26,241 nucleotides of DNA from Candidatus Segatella violae (GCA_002440225.1 DJSH01000066.1:975-27215); one strand, 5' to 3'; shown: positions 7,280-16,632, numbered from the stretch's first letter. Numbers and translations are program-made. The notes: a model not told the origin generated them from the letters alone.

Positions 7280-8935
7280 TCAATTAGTTATCTTCTGGAG
7301 CGGAGCCTCATGACGCTTGATGTTCTTCAGTTCCGTACCCTTTGCCTTACCTCTCCAAACAAAGATGTCATTTTTATCTTTTGGACGAAGATCCTCAAAC
7401 CATGCAAAATTATTAAGTTTGTACTTAGAAGGTGGAATTTGTGTCATCGGATACATCGTACTGGTAAACTTATTGGTCCAAATCTTTTCCATCTTTCGCC
7501 CAGGCCCCATATACATTCGCATGGTGTCTGTTTCAAGATAGTTCAATCCGACCAACGAACTGTCTTTATCGTCCGTCATATAATAAATGGTCTGCACATT
7601 GCCTATAGACTCTGCAGTTTTCACCTCTCCATGTTCGAAGTAGGCTTTCATCTCACTAGAGGTAATCTGATTATAATGAACACTATCTGGCATTTGCTCT
7701 ATAGACAAAGCTTGACCTATGACATGAGCAAAACGTACCGTAGAGTCGTTCATATAGACCAAGATTTTCTCTCCCAACAGTTGTCGGTTTCCATTCCACA
7801 CAATAGGATCCTTATACATCGTCATACAAGAATCCTTGGAATTGAACACCAAAGAATCGCACACCGCCTGCATGTCCAAGCGATAAGCACGCACCTTAGG
7901 ATAAGCATGCACCTTTCTATACACTGAGTCGGTATTGATGTTAAAGGTATAAATGCGCATCGTGTCAGAATGCATCCAGAGTGTATCCTTTTGGGAATAG
8001 TCTATTGCAACAGGATTGCGAGTTGCAAATCCTTTGCCTGTTTTCTCATTATAGCGCAAATAGTTGCAGGTAAGCGAATTTTTGTTTTTCTTATCCACAT
8101 ACACCACATTGCCGTATCCCGTACTCTCACCATTTTTACTATAATACAGAGTATCTCCCGTCAAGGTTTTGTCCTTATCCACAACGGTAGAACGACCATA
8201 GAGTTGAGCCTTGTCTGTCTTCGTGTCGTAATATCCATTCTCGGTCTTGACCACACTGCCACCCGAGAGGATTCTCGAAGGTCCCACCATGTGTGCCTTC
8301 GACTTACGTACATCATAATATAAGGTATCAGTTGTTACGACATCTTTGCCACTACGCAGTTTAACATTATAAACAAACTTAGCCTCTCTTGTCTCTGTAT
8401 GATACTCACCCCAATCTGCAACCAACTTGTCTTTACCATCAACCAAAGTACCCCCATCAAAGAAATTGGCCATATTGTATAGACGGTCGAAATCCAAGCT
8501 ATCAGTACGTAAAACCTGACGACGATGATGAAGCACAACATTCTTACGCGCCCTCATCATCTGCATTTGCCCATCATATTCGGCACGATCGCAAGTAAGG
8601 GTCAAAGTATCTCCCTGACGGTAATGCACATGACCGAATGCCTTGACAGAGTTAGAGCCTTGGTAGAAATAAGCGCTATCGCAAGTAAGGTGACTGCCCT
8701 GATGAAGGAAAGAAACTTTTCCCTTCAAGATTTGGGCATCAGGATTCTTGCCGAACATATCATAACGCAGCTCATCGGCATGCAACAAATATACACGTTC
8801 CCCCTGTGGACGCTTCTTTGAATGGCGTCTAGGAGCTTGCATTGCCTGAACCAAGCAAAACCCAAATAGGCATAGAATCAATATTGAAATGATTCTATGC
8901 CCGTTTTTCTTATTATATTCGCTATTGTTTATCAT
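7280..8935 (-). CDS. OstA-like protein (LptA/LptD N-domain family), probable LPS transport factor
   Basis: The protein is predicted to be periplasmic, with a hydrophobic export or anchor segment at residues 15-33 after NKKNGHR. The rest (~45-551) is a series of short beta-rich repeats of the OstA type: LTCDSAYFYQGSN, LTCDRAEYDGQ, LRTDSLDFDR, TTDTLYYDVR, LTGDTLYYSK and LTCNYLRYNEKTG. In LptA, stacked jelly-roll strands of this kind form a bridge that carries lipopolysaccharide across the periplasm. At 551 aa it is much longer than E. coli LptA (about 185 aa) and lacks an LptD-size barrel, so it is best called OstA-like. Its ATG overlaps the SurA-like stop by 4 nt (ATGA at 8932-8935), implying translational coupling. 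Neighbouring isomerases that fold outer-membrane proteins, and LptB elsewhere in the window, support an envelope role. Confidence 0.85.
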   Translation of the reverse strand: MINNSEYNKKNGHRIISILILCLFGFCLVQAMQAPRRHSKKRPQGERVYLLHADELRYDMFGKNPDAQILKGKVSFLHQGSHLTCDSAYFYQGSNSVKAFGHVHYRQGDTLTLTCDRAEYDGQMQMMRARKNVVLHHRRQVLRTDSLDFDRLYNMANFFDGGTLVDGKDKLVADWGEYHTETREAKFVYNVKLRSGKDVVTTDTLYYDVRKSKAHMVGPSRILSGGSVVKTENGYYDTKTDKAQLYGRSTVVDKDKTLTGDTLYYSKNGESTGYGNVVYVDKKNKNSLTCNYLRYNEKTGKGFATRNPVAIDYSQKDTLWMHSDTMRIYTFNINTDSVYRKVHAYPKVRAYRLDMQAVCDSLVFNSKDSCMTMYKDPIVWNGNRQLLGEKILVYMNDSTVRFAHVIGQALSIEQMPDSVHYNQITSSEMKAYFEHGEVKTAESIGNVQTIYYMTDDKDSSLVGLNYLETDTMRMYMGPGRKMEKIWTNKFTSTMYPMTQIPPSKYKLNNFAWFEDLRPKDKNDIFVWRGKAKGTELKNIKRHEAPLQKITN

Positions 8936-10386
8936 TTAATCCAACCTTGATATTCGAACTTGCAATTCTTATAGCGATCGTTCATGCGAACATACGTATG
9001 CTTTATCTTATCGACTACCCAGTCATGCAAAGTTTTCTCTCGTTCCTTTGCCATCACCACATCTTTCATCACTTGGAAATCTTCAGTGATTGTAGCTCTG
9101 TGGCCTTCCACTCTACTTACGAGTTTCACCAAAGCACAAGTAGTTTTGCCCTTAGAGTTGACCATCGTGAAAGGAGCCGATATTTCACCAACCTTCATGG
9201 TATCCACAACACGGGCTACCTCTGTTGGCAAATCCTTCATTGCAAACTTAGATGTACGACTTTCTGCCTGAGCTGTGTTGACCATCAAACCACGATTATT
9301 ACGAGTGTCCTTATCATCAGACAGGGCCTCAACAGCAGCCTCAAAAGTAAATTTCTTGGCACGAATGTCATTTCCTATCGAGTCGAGACGACCTATCGAC
9401 TTATCTATGGCATCTTGAGAAACTCTTGGTTTCAACAAGATGTGACGACACTTGATTTTGTCACCACGCTTATCAATAAGTTGAATAATGTGATAACCAA
9501 ATTCCGACTCAACAATCTTAGAGATTTTCTTTGGGTCTGTCAAGTTGAAAGCCACATTGGCAAAAGCAGGATCAAGCATTCCACGACCTACATAGTCCAT
9601 CTCACCACCCATACGAGCAGAGCCCGGATCCTCAGAATAGAGTCGAGCCAAGGTTGCGAATGAAGTCTCGCCCTTGTTTACACGGTCGGTAAAATCACGC
9701 AATTCATTCTTTACACGATTGATTTCCTCCATCGGAATACGAGGCTGCATGGTAAGAATCTCAACTTCCACTTCAGTCGGTACAAAAGGAATACTGTCGG
9801 TTGGAAGATTATTGAAATACTTGCGTACCTGAGCCGGTGAGACTTTGATATCCTTCACCAACTCTTGCTTCATTTTATCGATAAGCTGTTTATTCTTAAA
9901 ATCATCATGCATCTGTTGACGCATCTGGGTAATACTCTGCTTACGATATTCCTCCAACTTTTCACGTGAGCCTATCATAGACACCCAATAATTGATTTGC
10001 TGGTCTATACCTTGCATCACCTCAGACTCAGATACCTCTATACTATCAATGGCTGCTTGATGAAGGAACAATTTCTGAACTGCGATCTGCTCTGGTATGG
10101 AGCAATCTGGGTCGCCAGAGTACTTGATGCCCTCAGCCTCAGCCTGCAAACGAGTAACCTCTACATCGGATTTCAAAATGGCCTCGTCACCTACTACCCA
10201 TATCACTTCATCTACCACGCTTCCCTCATCAATTTTTGGGGAATCAGCAGAAGCCTTCTCGTCAACCGCAATGGAGTCTGCCTCCCTTGCCAAGGAGCTT
10301 CGTCCTGCCTTCGTGGCACTAGCACTTATCCCCACAATCATCAATAGAGCGATAAACGCCATTGTCATTTTATATCCAGTATTCAT
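8932..10386 (-). CDS. SurA-like periplasmic peptidyl-prolyl cis-trans isomerase with two parvulin domains
   Basis: This is a probable chaperone for outer-membrane proteins in the periplasm. A signal sequence covers residues ~1-24 (MAFIALLMIVGISASA). A SurA-type N-terminal chaperone domain spans about 55-195 (VVDEVIWVVGDEAILKSDVE is typical). Two parvulin domains follow at about 203-305 and 312-425. The first has SFATLARLYSEDPGSARMGG and FGYHIIQLIDKR; the second is more divergent after CRHILLKP. The length of 484 aa exceeds E. coli SurA (428 aa). It sits 16 nt after another parvulin gene and overlaps the OstA-like gene by 4 nt. Its partners suggest a shared role in delivering porins and LPS-assembly proteins. 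The family assignment is firm; equivalence to SurA is inferred. Confidence 0.9.
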   Translation of the reverse strand: MNTGYKMTMAFIALLMIVGISASATKAGRSSLAREADSIAVDEKASADSPKIDEGSVVDEVIWVVGDEAILKSDVEVTRLQAEAEGIKYSGDPDCSIPEQIAVQKLFLHQAAIDSIEVSESEVMQGIDQQINYWVSMIGSREKLEEYRKQSITQMRQQMHDDFKNKQLIDKMKQELVKDIKVSPAQVRKYFNNLPTDSIPFVPTEVEVEILTMQPRIPMEEINRVKNELRDFTDRVNKGETSFATLARLYSEDPGSARMGGEMDYVGRGMLDPAFANVAFNLTDPKKISKIVESEFGYHIIQLIDKRGDKIKCRHILLKPRVSQDAIDKSIGRLDSIGNDIRAKKFTFEAAVEALSDDKDTRNNRGLMVNTAQAESRTSKFAMKDLPTEVARVVDTMKVGEISAPFTMVNSKGKTTCALVKLVSRVEGHRATITEDFQVMKDVVMAKEREKTLHDWVVDKIKHTYVRMNDRYKNCKFEYQGWIK

Positions 10387-10402
10387 GTATTTGTCTTTTA
10401 TA

Positions 10403-11542
10403 TTAATTTATATTCATTGTGGCCAATACTTTCGGAAAAACCACAACTTTGTATTTTTTTCTTAATTCTGTTACCCATTGCTTTTCCAATAGGTCTTGAT
10501 AATCTGCGACGACTATGTCAATTACATCCTGCAAACCGACTTTTTTCTTGCCATCACGTTTTTTCAAAAGAGTCAAAACTCCCTTGTATTTCTTTTTGTT
10601 CTTGGCAAAATAAGCCATCACGCCTTTTTCTTCGCCGACAGCTTTTGTCCATACTTCCCTTTTATAGATTTCATTCACCAAAAGGGCCTCCTTTACATCT
10701 TGCGGCATTTCTGTCTGCTGCCTGCAATTATAAGCAACAGAATCCACCACCGATGGTGCAATTACCACTTTTTCCTTCACAATATTTTTCCTCAAATTCT
10801 GAGCATCAACAAACTTATAGATTTCATCTTTCAATGAATCATAAGGACTTTGTTTTTGGCAATCTAACAATTTCACTATATGATAGCCAAACTCAGAAAG
10901 AAAAGGCCTACTTACCTCTCCCTTTTTTAAAGAAAAGGCGACATCCTCAAAAGCCTTGACGGTTTGTCCTTTTGCCAACCAAGGCAGACATCCACCCAGA
11001 ACAGCAGAGCACCTGTCATCAGAGCATTTACGAGCCAAATCCGCAAAATCTGCTCCACGTAGCAAAGCTGCATAGATGGAATCTATTCTATTTTGAGCAA
11101 TCCTTTGTTTCTCGTAAGGTTCCTTTTGCCCTAATCTCAACAAGATTTGAGCAGTCTTCACTACTTCTCCATTATCATCAATACTTCGCTTGCTCTCCAT
11201 AAAAGCGTTCTTCGTCTCGTTCTCAACACGGGGCGAACTTTCGTCGGTGGAAGTTTTATGTTGCCCTTCATAACACTCAACCGCCAACTTATAGGAGTTC
11301 AGTGTGTCTAGATGGGCATCCAGCGCAGCCTGCACCTTCAGCTTGTAATCAACAAACAAATCAGCAAAAGCACCAACAGAGACTCTGTCAATGCCATCAA
11401 CCGATTTATTCTTATGATATGAGGTCTCAAACTCCGTCAAGCTCACGTTTTTCCCATTAATAATCATGACCGTCGGAGAAGTTTGAGCAAAAGCAATGCT
11501 CCCCGAAAGGAGCATTGCTGCCAAATGTGCAAAAAATTTCAT
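10403..11542 (-). CDS. Periplasmic parvulin-type peptidyl-prolyl isomerase, single domain
   Basis: A signal peptide at residues 1-20 (MKFFAHLAAMLLSGSIAFAQ) sends the protein to the periplasm. The N-terminal ~100 residues resemble the SurA/PrsA chaperone arm (VMIINGKNVSLTEFETSY). One parvulin domain spans about 128-226, with KTAQILLRLGQK, GADFADLARKCSDD and FLSEFGYHIVKLLD. The C-terminal ~150 residues are Lys-rich and have no recognised domain (AYFAKNKKKYKGVLTLLKKRDG). It has several cysteines (90, 174, 178, 185, 228, 273), unusual for an exported protein unless some pair. It lies between guaB (16 nt upstream) and the SurA-like gene (16 nt downstream), so the three are almost certainly co-transcribed. 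The client proteins are unknown. Confidence 0.85.
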   Translation of the reverse strand: MKFFAHLAAMLLSGSIAFAQTSPTVMIINGKNVSLTEFETSYHKNKSVDGIDRVSVGAFADLFVDYKLKVQAALDAHLDTLNSYKLAVECYEGQHKTSTDESSPRVENETKNAFMESKRSIDDNGEVVKTAQILLRLGQKEPYEKQRIAQNRIDSIYAALLRGADFADLARKCSDDRCSAVLGGCLPWLAKGQTVKAFEDVAFSLKKGEVSRPFLSEFGYHIVKLLDCQKQSPYDSLKDEIYKFVDAQNLRKNIVKEKVVIAPSVVDSVAYNCRQQTEMPQDVKEALLVNEIYKREVWTKAVGEEKGVMAYFAKNKKKYKGVLTLLKKRDGKKKVGLQDVIDIVVADYQDLLEKQWVTELRKKYKVVVFPKVLATMNIN

Positions 11543-11558
11543 TCTCTACTTGCAAATA

Positions 11559-13043
11559 CTATTCTGGGCGGCTATAGTTTGGCGCCTCACTTGTAATAGT
11601 GATGTCATGTGGATGACTCTCCAAGACACCTGCATTTGTGATACGAGTAAACTTTGCATTATGCAGATTCTCGATAGTACGTGCTCCACAATAGCCCATA
11701 CCAGAGCGCAAACCACCAATAAGTTGATAAATAACTTCCTGTACGGTTCCCTTGTATGGTACACGACCAGCAATTCCCTCAGGAACCAACTTCTTGATAT
11801 CTTTTGTATCACTCTGGAAATAGCGGTCCTTAGAACCATTTTTCTGTTCCATAGCCTCCAAAGATCCCATTCCACGGTAACTCTTAAACTTACGACCATT
11901 GAAGATGATAGTATCACCAGGGCTCTCCTCTGTACCAGCAACCAAAGAGCCAATCATGACACAGCTACCTCCAGCTGCCAAAGCTTTGACTACATCACCA
12001 GAATAGCGAAGACCACCATCAGCAATCAATGGCACATCAGTTCCCTTCAATGCAGAATACACATCATAAACTGCACTCAACTGAGGGACACCAACACCTG
12101 CAACCACACGCGTTGTACAAATTGAGCCAGGGCCTATACCTACCTTCACGCCGTCAGCGCCATTCTCCACCAAGTACTTGGCAGCCTCGCCAGTAGCCAC
12201 ATTACCCACAACAATATCTACGTTAGGGAAAGCAGCCTTCACCTCCTTGAGCTTCTCTACCACACCCTTAGAGTGACCGTGAGCTGTATCAATGACAATA
12301 GCGTCAGCACCAGCGTCCACCAAAGCCTTGGCGCGTTCCAAAGTATCAACAGTTACACCTACACCTGCCGCAACGCGTAAACGTCCTTTAGAATCTTTAC
12401 AAGCCATAGGCTTGTCCTTTGCCTTTGTAATGTCCTTGTAAGTAATCAAGCCTACCAAGTGATTCTCGTTATCAACAACAGGAAGCTTCTCGATTTTGTT
12501 TTCCTGCAAAATCTGAGCGGCTGCAGTAAGATCTGTTTGCTGATGAGTTGTAACAAGATTTTCAGAAGTCATTACCTCATCAATCTTCTTGTCTAAGCGA
12601 CGTTCAAAACGGAGGTCACGATTGGTGACAATACCAACCAAGTGATTCTCATCATCTACCACAGGAATACCACCGATATGATAATCGTGCATCATATCAA
12701 GTGCATCCTGGACCGTACTACCGCGGCGGATAGTAACTGGATCATAAATCATACCATTCTCAGCACGCTTCACAATAGCGACCTGACGAGCTTGCTCTTC
12801 TATAGTCATGTTCTTGTGAATAACACCAATACCACCTTCACGAGCGATAGCTATCGCCATTGAAGCCTCAGTAACGGTGTCCATCGCAGCTGTTACGAAT
12901 GGAACATTCAACTCGATGTTACGAGAGAACTTGGTTTTCAACTCTACCTCTTTAGGCAGTACCTCTGAATAAGCAGGGATAAGAAGGACGTCATCGTAAG
13001 TGAGTCCGTCCATTACAATTTTATCTGCAACAAATGATGACAT
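11559..13043 (-). CDS. guaB: Inosine-5'-monophosphate dehydrogenase
   Basis: GuaB oxidises IMP to XMP with NAD+, the rate-limiting step toward GMP. The 494-aa length and architecture are standard: a TIM barrel interrupted by two CBS domains (about residues 98-205), which sense purine nucleotides in related enzymes. The catalytic loop GIGPGSICTTR contains the active-site Cys309. IADGGLRYSGD (340-350) and SYRGMGS (388-394) bind IMP, and EGIAGRVPYKG (422-432) is the mobile flap with its Arg-Tyr pair. The ATG at 13043 is preceded by a TAnnTTTG element. It is the first gene of a cluster that continues with envelope chaperones and mutL. Confidence 0.97.
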   Translation of the reverse strand: MSSFVADKIVMDGLTYDDVLLIPAYSEVLPKEVELKTKFSRNIELNVPFVTAAMDTVTEASMAIAIAREGGIGVIHKNMTIEEQARQVAIVKRAENGMIYDPVTIRRGSTVQDALDMMHDYHIGGIPVVDDENHLVGIVTNRDLRFERRLDKKIDEVMTSENLVTTHQQTDLTAAAQILQENKIEKLPVVDNENHLVGLITYKDITKAKDKPMACKDSKGRLRVAAGVGVTVDTLERAKALVDAGADAIVIDTAHGHSKGVVEKLKEVKAAFPNVDIVVGNVATGEAAKYLVENGADGVKVGIGPGSICTTRVVAGVGVPQLSAVYDVYSALKGTDVPLIADGGLRYSGDVVKALAAGGSCVMIGSLVAGTEESPGDTIIFNGRKFKSYRGMGSLEAMEQKNGSKDRYFQSDTKDIKKLVPEGIAGRVPYKGTVQEVIYQLIGGLRSGMGYCGARTIENLHNAKFTRITNAGVLESHPHDITITSEAPNYSRPE

Positions 13044-13071
13044 ATTGTAACCTTTAAAAATTTATTGCGTG

Positions 13072-13079
13072 CAAATTTA
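13072..13079 (-). promoter_or_regulatory. Putative -7 element of the guaB promoter
   Basis: TAAATTTG on the minus strand matches TAnnTTTG and lies 28 nt before the guaB ATG. No TTTG is present at the -33 spacing. The palindrome TTTTCACGAAAA lies 26 nt upstream (13106-13117). Confidence 0.55.
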
Positions 13080-13105
13080 GCAATAATATTTCAGATAAGC
13101 ATCGC

Positions 13106-13117
13106 TTTTCACGAAAA
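13106..13117. promoter_or_regulatory. TTTTCACGAAAA inverted repeat upstream of guaB
   Basis: This 12-mer (5-bp arms, 2-nt spacer) is identical to one upstream of the ompA-family gene. In both places it lies 25-26 nt beyond the -7 element, centred near -45. It is a candidate protein-binding site of unknown function. Confidence 0.35.
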
Positions 13118-13146
13118 TCTCATCATATTAATGCTATTTAACGCGA

Positions 13147-15327
13147 TTAGTTGGCTTGTTCGGACAAAAACTTGATTCTAACGAGCCTTATCTCGTCTTC
13201 ACTGTAGTCTTCTCCTAATTCATCTTGCGCAGTGCCCAAATCGTCTGTTTCGCTCTCCATGAAGTAGTCATAGATGTCATCTACATGGTCGTCGTCCACA
13301 ACTTCGTCTATGAAATAGTCGATATTTAATTTAGTGCCACTGTACACGATAGCCTCTATCTCATCGAGCAACTCTGAAAAATCCAAGCCCTTCGCCTCCG
13401 CCAAGTCATCCAAGTCTATCTGTCGGTCTATGCTCTGGATGATATAAACTTTGAGCATAGATTTCTTGGCAACGGTTCTAACTCGCAACTCCTCTGGCCG
13501 CTCTATCATATTGTCCTCACAATACTTATTTATAAGCTGACAGAACTCCTTGCCATATCTCTTGGCTTTCCCAGCTCCCACACCTTGAATATTTTGCAGC
13601 TCTTGCAAATCGATAGGATACATGGTCGCCATCTGTTCCAAAGAAACATCCTGAAATATAACATAAGGAGGCAGCTTGTGTTTTCGAGAAACACTCTTTC
13701 TCAGATCTTTCAGCATAGCATAGAGTACAGGATCTAAAGCACCGCCATTTCCCTCGTGCGTATTTCCTTCTCCGAAATCATCTTGAAATTCTTTGTCTGC
13801 AACTATCATGAAAGACTGTGGTGCTTGTAAGAAACGCCTTCCTGCAGCCGTCAGTTTCAATAAGCCATAGTTCTCCACATCTTTCTTCAAATATCCAGCA
13901 ATCAAAGCTTGGCGAATCACCGGATTCCAAAGTTTGGCATCCATATCTTCACCTGCACCAAACTCCTCCAATTCATCATGCTTATGAGACACGATGTCAT
14001 CTGTAGCACGACCTTTGACAAAGTCAATGATATATTCCTGACGGAAATTCTCCTTCACTGCCGCTACCGCCTCCAAGACAACAATAAGACAATCCTTTGC
14101 CTCAATTTTCTCTGTAGGATGCAGGCAGTTATCACAATTATGGCAATTTTCCTCCAGATAATCTTCACCGAAATAATGGAGCAACATTTTCCTACGACAT
14201 ACAGAAGACTCTGCATAAGCAGCTGTTTCCTGCAAGAGTTGACGTCCTATGTCTTGTTCTGCCACAGGCTTGTTCTCCATAAACTTTTCGAGTTTCTTTA
14301 AATCCTTACGAGCATAGAAGGCGATGCAAATACCTTCACCACCATCTCGACCAGCTCGTCCAGTCTCTTGGTAATAGCCTTCCAAGCTCTTTGGGATGTC
14401 ATAGTGAATGACAAATCTAACGTCTGGCTTGTCTATACCCATACCAAAAGCGATAGTTGCCACAATGACATCGATACGCTCCATCAAGAAATCGTCCTGA
14501 GTTTGGGAACGTGTTGCTGAATCCAAGCCTGCATGATAAGGTGCAGCCTTTATATCATTAGCTTTCAATACCTCTGCCAATTCCTCGACTTTCTTACGCG
14601 AAAGACAATAGATGATGCCACTTTTCCCCTGATGTTGACGAATGAACATGATGATTTGACGATCTACATCTTTGTTCTTCGCTCGCACTTCATAATACAA
14701 ATTTGGACGATTAAAAGAACTTTTAAATTCCTTGGCATCGACTATTCCTAAATTTTTTTTAATATCAGTACGTACTTTATCGGTTGCTGTGGCAGTAAGA
14801 GCTATCACCGGAGCTACACCAATCTCATTGATAATAGGACGGATACGACGATATTCCGGACGGAAGTCATGTCCCCATTCGGAAATACAATGTGCCTCAT
14901 CTACGGCATAAAAAGAAATTTTTATAGACTTGAGGAATTCCACATTGTCCTCTTTAGTCAAAGACTCCGGAGCCACATACAGCAACTTCGTCTTACCATT
15001 CAAGATGTCACTTTTTACCTTTTCTATGGCAGATTTATTGAGAGAAGAATTCAAGTAATGAGCCACCCCATCACTCTCGCTCAACCCATTGATAACATCC
15101 ACCTGGTTCTTCATCAAGGCTATCAATGGAGAGATAACGATAGCCGTACCATCCATGATAAGCGAAGGCAACTGATAACACAAACTTTTACCTCCGCCAG
15201 TAGGCATCAACACAAAAGTGTCATTACCACTCATCAGATTTTTGATGATGGTCTCTTGATCACCCTTAAAAGAATCAAAGCCAAAATAATGCTTTAACTG
15301 CCTTGTTAGATCAACCTGTTCTGTCAT
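13147..15327 (-). CDS. recQ: ATP-dependent DNA helicase RecQ
   Basis: RecQ unwinds DNA 3' to 5' in recombination and fork repair. I chose the ATG at 15327 (726 aa, starting MTEQVDLTRQ) over an in-frame GTG two codons upstream. Helicase motifs are intact: Walker A MPTGGGKS (41-48), DEAH (143-146), the aromatic-rich loop AHCISEWGHDFRPEY, and motif VI GRAGRDGG. The RQC zinc site uses C377, C395, C398 and C401 (CHNCDNC). A winged-helix region follows, then an HRDC domain at about 530-603 (LPPYVIFQDVSLEQMA). The C-terminal ~120 residues add a helix-turn-helix-like segment and a very acidic stretch (DEVVDDDHVDDIYDYF), making it longer than E. coli RecQ (about 610 aa). It is transcribed between clpX and guaB; hairpins or promoters on both sides suggest it is a separate unit. 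Confidence 0.95.
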   Translation of the reverse strand: MTEQVDLTRQLKHYFGFDSFKGDQETIIKNLMSGNDTFVLMPTGGGKSLCYQLPSLIMDGTAIVISPLIALMKNQVDVINGLSESDGVAHYLNSSLNKSAIEKVKSDILNGKTKLLYVAPESLTKEDNVEFLKSIKISFYAVDEAHCISEWGHDFRPEYRRIRPIINEIGVAPVIALTATATDKVRTDIKKNLGIVDAKEFKSSFNRPNLYYEVRAKNKDVDRQIIMFIRQHQGKSGIIYCLSRKKVEELAEVLKANDIKAAPYHAGLDSATRSQTQDDFLMERIDVIVATIAFGMGIDKPDVRFVIHYDIPKSLEGYYQETGRAGRDGGEGICIAFYARKDLKKLEKFMENKPVAEQDIGRQLLQETAAYAESSVCRRKMLLHYFGEDYLEENCHNCDNCLHPTEKIEAKDCLIVVLEAVAAVKENFRQEYIIDFVKGRATDDIVSHKHDELEEFGAGEDMDAKLWNPVIRQALIAGYLKKDVENYGLLKLTAAGRRFLQAPQSFMIVADKEFQDDFGEGNTHEGNGGALDPVLYAMLKDLRKSVSRKHKLPPYVIFQDVSLEQMATMYPIDLQELQNIQGVGAGKAKRYGKEFCQLINKYCEDNMIERPEELRVRTVAKKSMLKVYIIQSIDRQIDLDDLAEAKGLDFSELLDEIEAIVYSGTKLNIDYFIDEVVDDDHVDDIYDYFMESETDDLGTAQDELGEDYSEDEIRLVRIKFLSEQAN

Positions 15328-15373
15328 ATCCACCTATTATTATATTATATATGTCTTAATGGTAATTAGAAAC

Positions 15374-15394
15374 CAGTTGGGCTAAACCCAACTG
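15374..15394 (-). terminator. Hairpin after clpX, possible terminator
   Basis: A perfect 8-bp stem CAGTTGGG/CCCAACTG (15374-15381 and 15387-15394) closes a 5-nt loop 2 nt after the clpX stop. The tail on the minus strand is GGTTTCTAATT, so the U-tract is poor. It may be a weak terminator or an mRNA 3'-end stabiliser. Confidence 0.5.
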
Positions 15395-15396
15395 AT

Positions 15397-16632
15397 TTAT
15401 GCAGTTTCTTCCAACTTTCCAAGATGCGACTTATCCAACTGTCTCTTGGCGTAGTCAAGAGACACGACAAACGAGACAACATTCTTGGAAGGTTCCTCGA
15501 ACATAGCGTCCATCATGACGGCCTCCACAATAGAACGAAGTCCACGAGCGCCAAGTTTATACTCTACAGCCTTATCTACAATGTAATCGAGAGCGTCCTC
15601 ATCAAAAGTTAGTTGGATACCATCCATCTCAAACAACTTTTGGTACTGCTTGATGATAGAATTCTTTGGCTCAACCAAAATTCTCCTCAAAGCCTCACGA
15701 TCCAAAGGATTCAAATAGGTAAGAACTGGCAAACGCCCGATAATCTCAGGTATCAAGCCAAAAGACTTCAAGTCTTGTGGAAGGATATACTTCATCAAGT
15801 CTTTCTTATCTATCTTGGCAACATTTTGCACAGAATTATAGCCAACGACATGCGTATTCATGCGTTGAGCAATTTTTCTTTCAATGCCGTCAAACGCACC
15901 GCCACAGATAAACAAGATGTTCTTGGTATCCACATGAATATAATCCTGGTCAGGATGCTTTCTTCCTCCTTTTGGCGGAACATTAACCATGGTACCTTCC
16001 AAAAGTTTCAACAATCCTTGCTGTACTCCCTCTCCACTCACATCGCGAGTAATGGAAGGATTATCACTTTTTCTTGCTATTTTATCAATCTCATCGATGA
16101 AGACTATGCCTCTCTCCGCAGCTTCCACATTATAGTCTGCCACTTGCAGCAAACGAGACAAAATGCTTTCCACATCCTCACCTACGTATCCAGCCTCGGT
16201 AAACACCGTGGCATCAACAATAGTGAAAGGAACATCTAGCATCTTAGCAATGGTACGAGCCAGCAAAGTTTTGCCAGTACCCGTACTACCAACCATGATA
16301 ATATTGCTTTTTTCGATTTCAACACCATCATTATCCTTTGGCTGTTGCAAGCGCTTATAATGATTGTACACGGCAACAGCTAGATTTCGCTTAGCCTGAT
16401 CCTGCCCGATGATATACTCATCTAGATACTTTTTAATCTCCATCGGCTTCGGAACTTCACGAATGGCAAACTTACCATCCCCGTTTTGCTTAGACTGCAA
16501 AACACCAGTAGACTCAACAATCTCGTAGGCTTGCTTAGCACAATCCTCACAAATGAATCCGTTGATTCCTGTTATCAACAATTTTACTTCCGTTTCACTT
16601 CTTCCACAGAAGCTACAAACTTTCTTTGGCAT
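15397..16632 (-). CDS. clpX: ATP-dependent Clp protease ATP-binding subunit ClpX
   Basis: ClpX is the AAA+ unfoldase that feeds substrates to ClpP. The N-terminal zinc domain uses C6, C9, C28 and C31. Walker A is GSTGTGKT (115-122), Walker B IVFIDEID (176-183), the pore loop GYVGED (148-153), and sensor 2 is in GARGLRS (361-367). The length (411 aa) is usual. The loop that docks on ClpP, IGF in E. coli, appears to be VGY here (THVVGYNS, residues 260-267). The gene starts 9 nt after the clpP stop and must be co-transcribed with it. A hairpin 2 nt past the stop probably ends the unit before recQ. Confidence 0.97.
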   Translation of the reverse strand: MPKKVCSFCGRSETEVKLLITGINGFICEDCAKQAYEIVESTGVLQSKQNGDGKFAIREVPKPMEIKKYLDEYIIGQDQAKRNLAVAVYNHYKRLQQPKDNDGVEIEKSNIIMVGSTGTGKTLLARTIAKMLDVPFTIVDATVFTEAGYVGEDVESILSRLLQVADYNVEAAERGIVFIDEIDKIARKSDNPSITRDVSGEGVQQGLLKLLEGTMVNVPPKGGRKHPDQDYIHVDTKNILFICGGAFDGIERKIAQRMNTHVVGYNSVQNVAKIDKKDLMKYILPQDLKSFGLIPEIIGRLPVLTYLNPLDREALRRILVEPKNSIIKQYQKLFEMDGIQLTFDEDALDYIVDKAVEYKLGARGLRSIVEAVMMDAMFEEPSKNVVSFVVSLDYAKRQLDKSHLGKLEETA

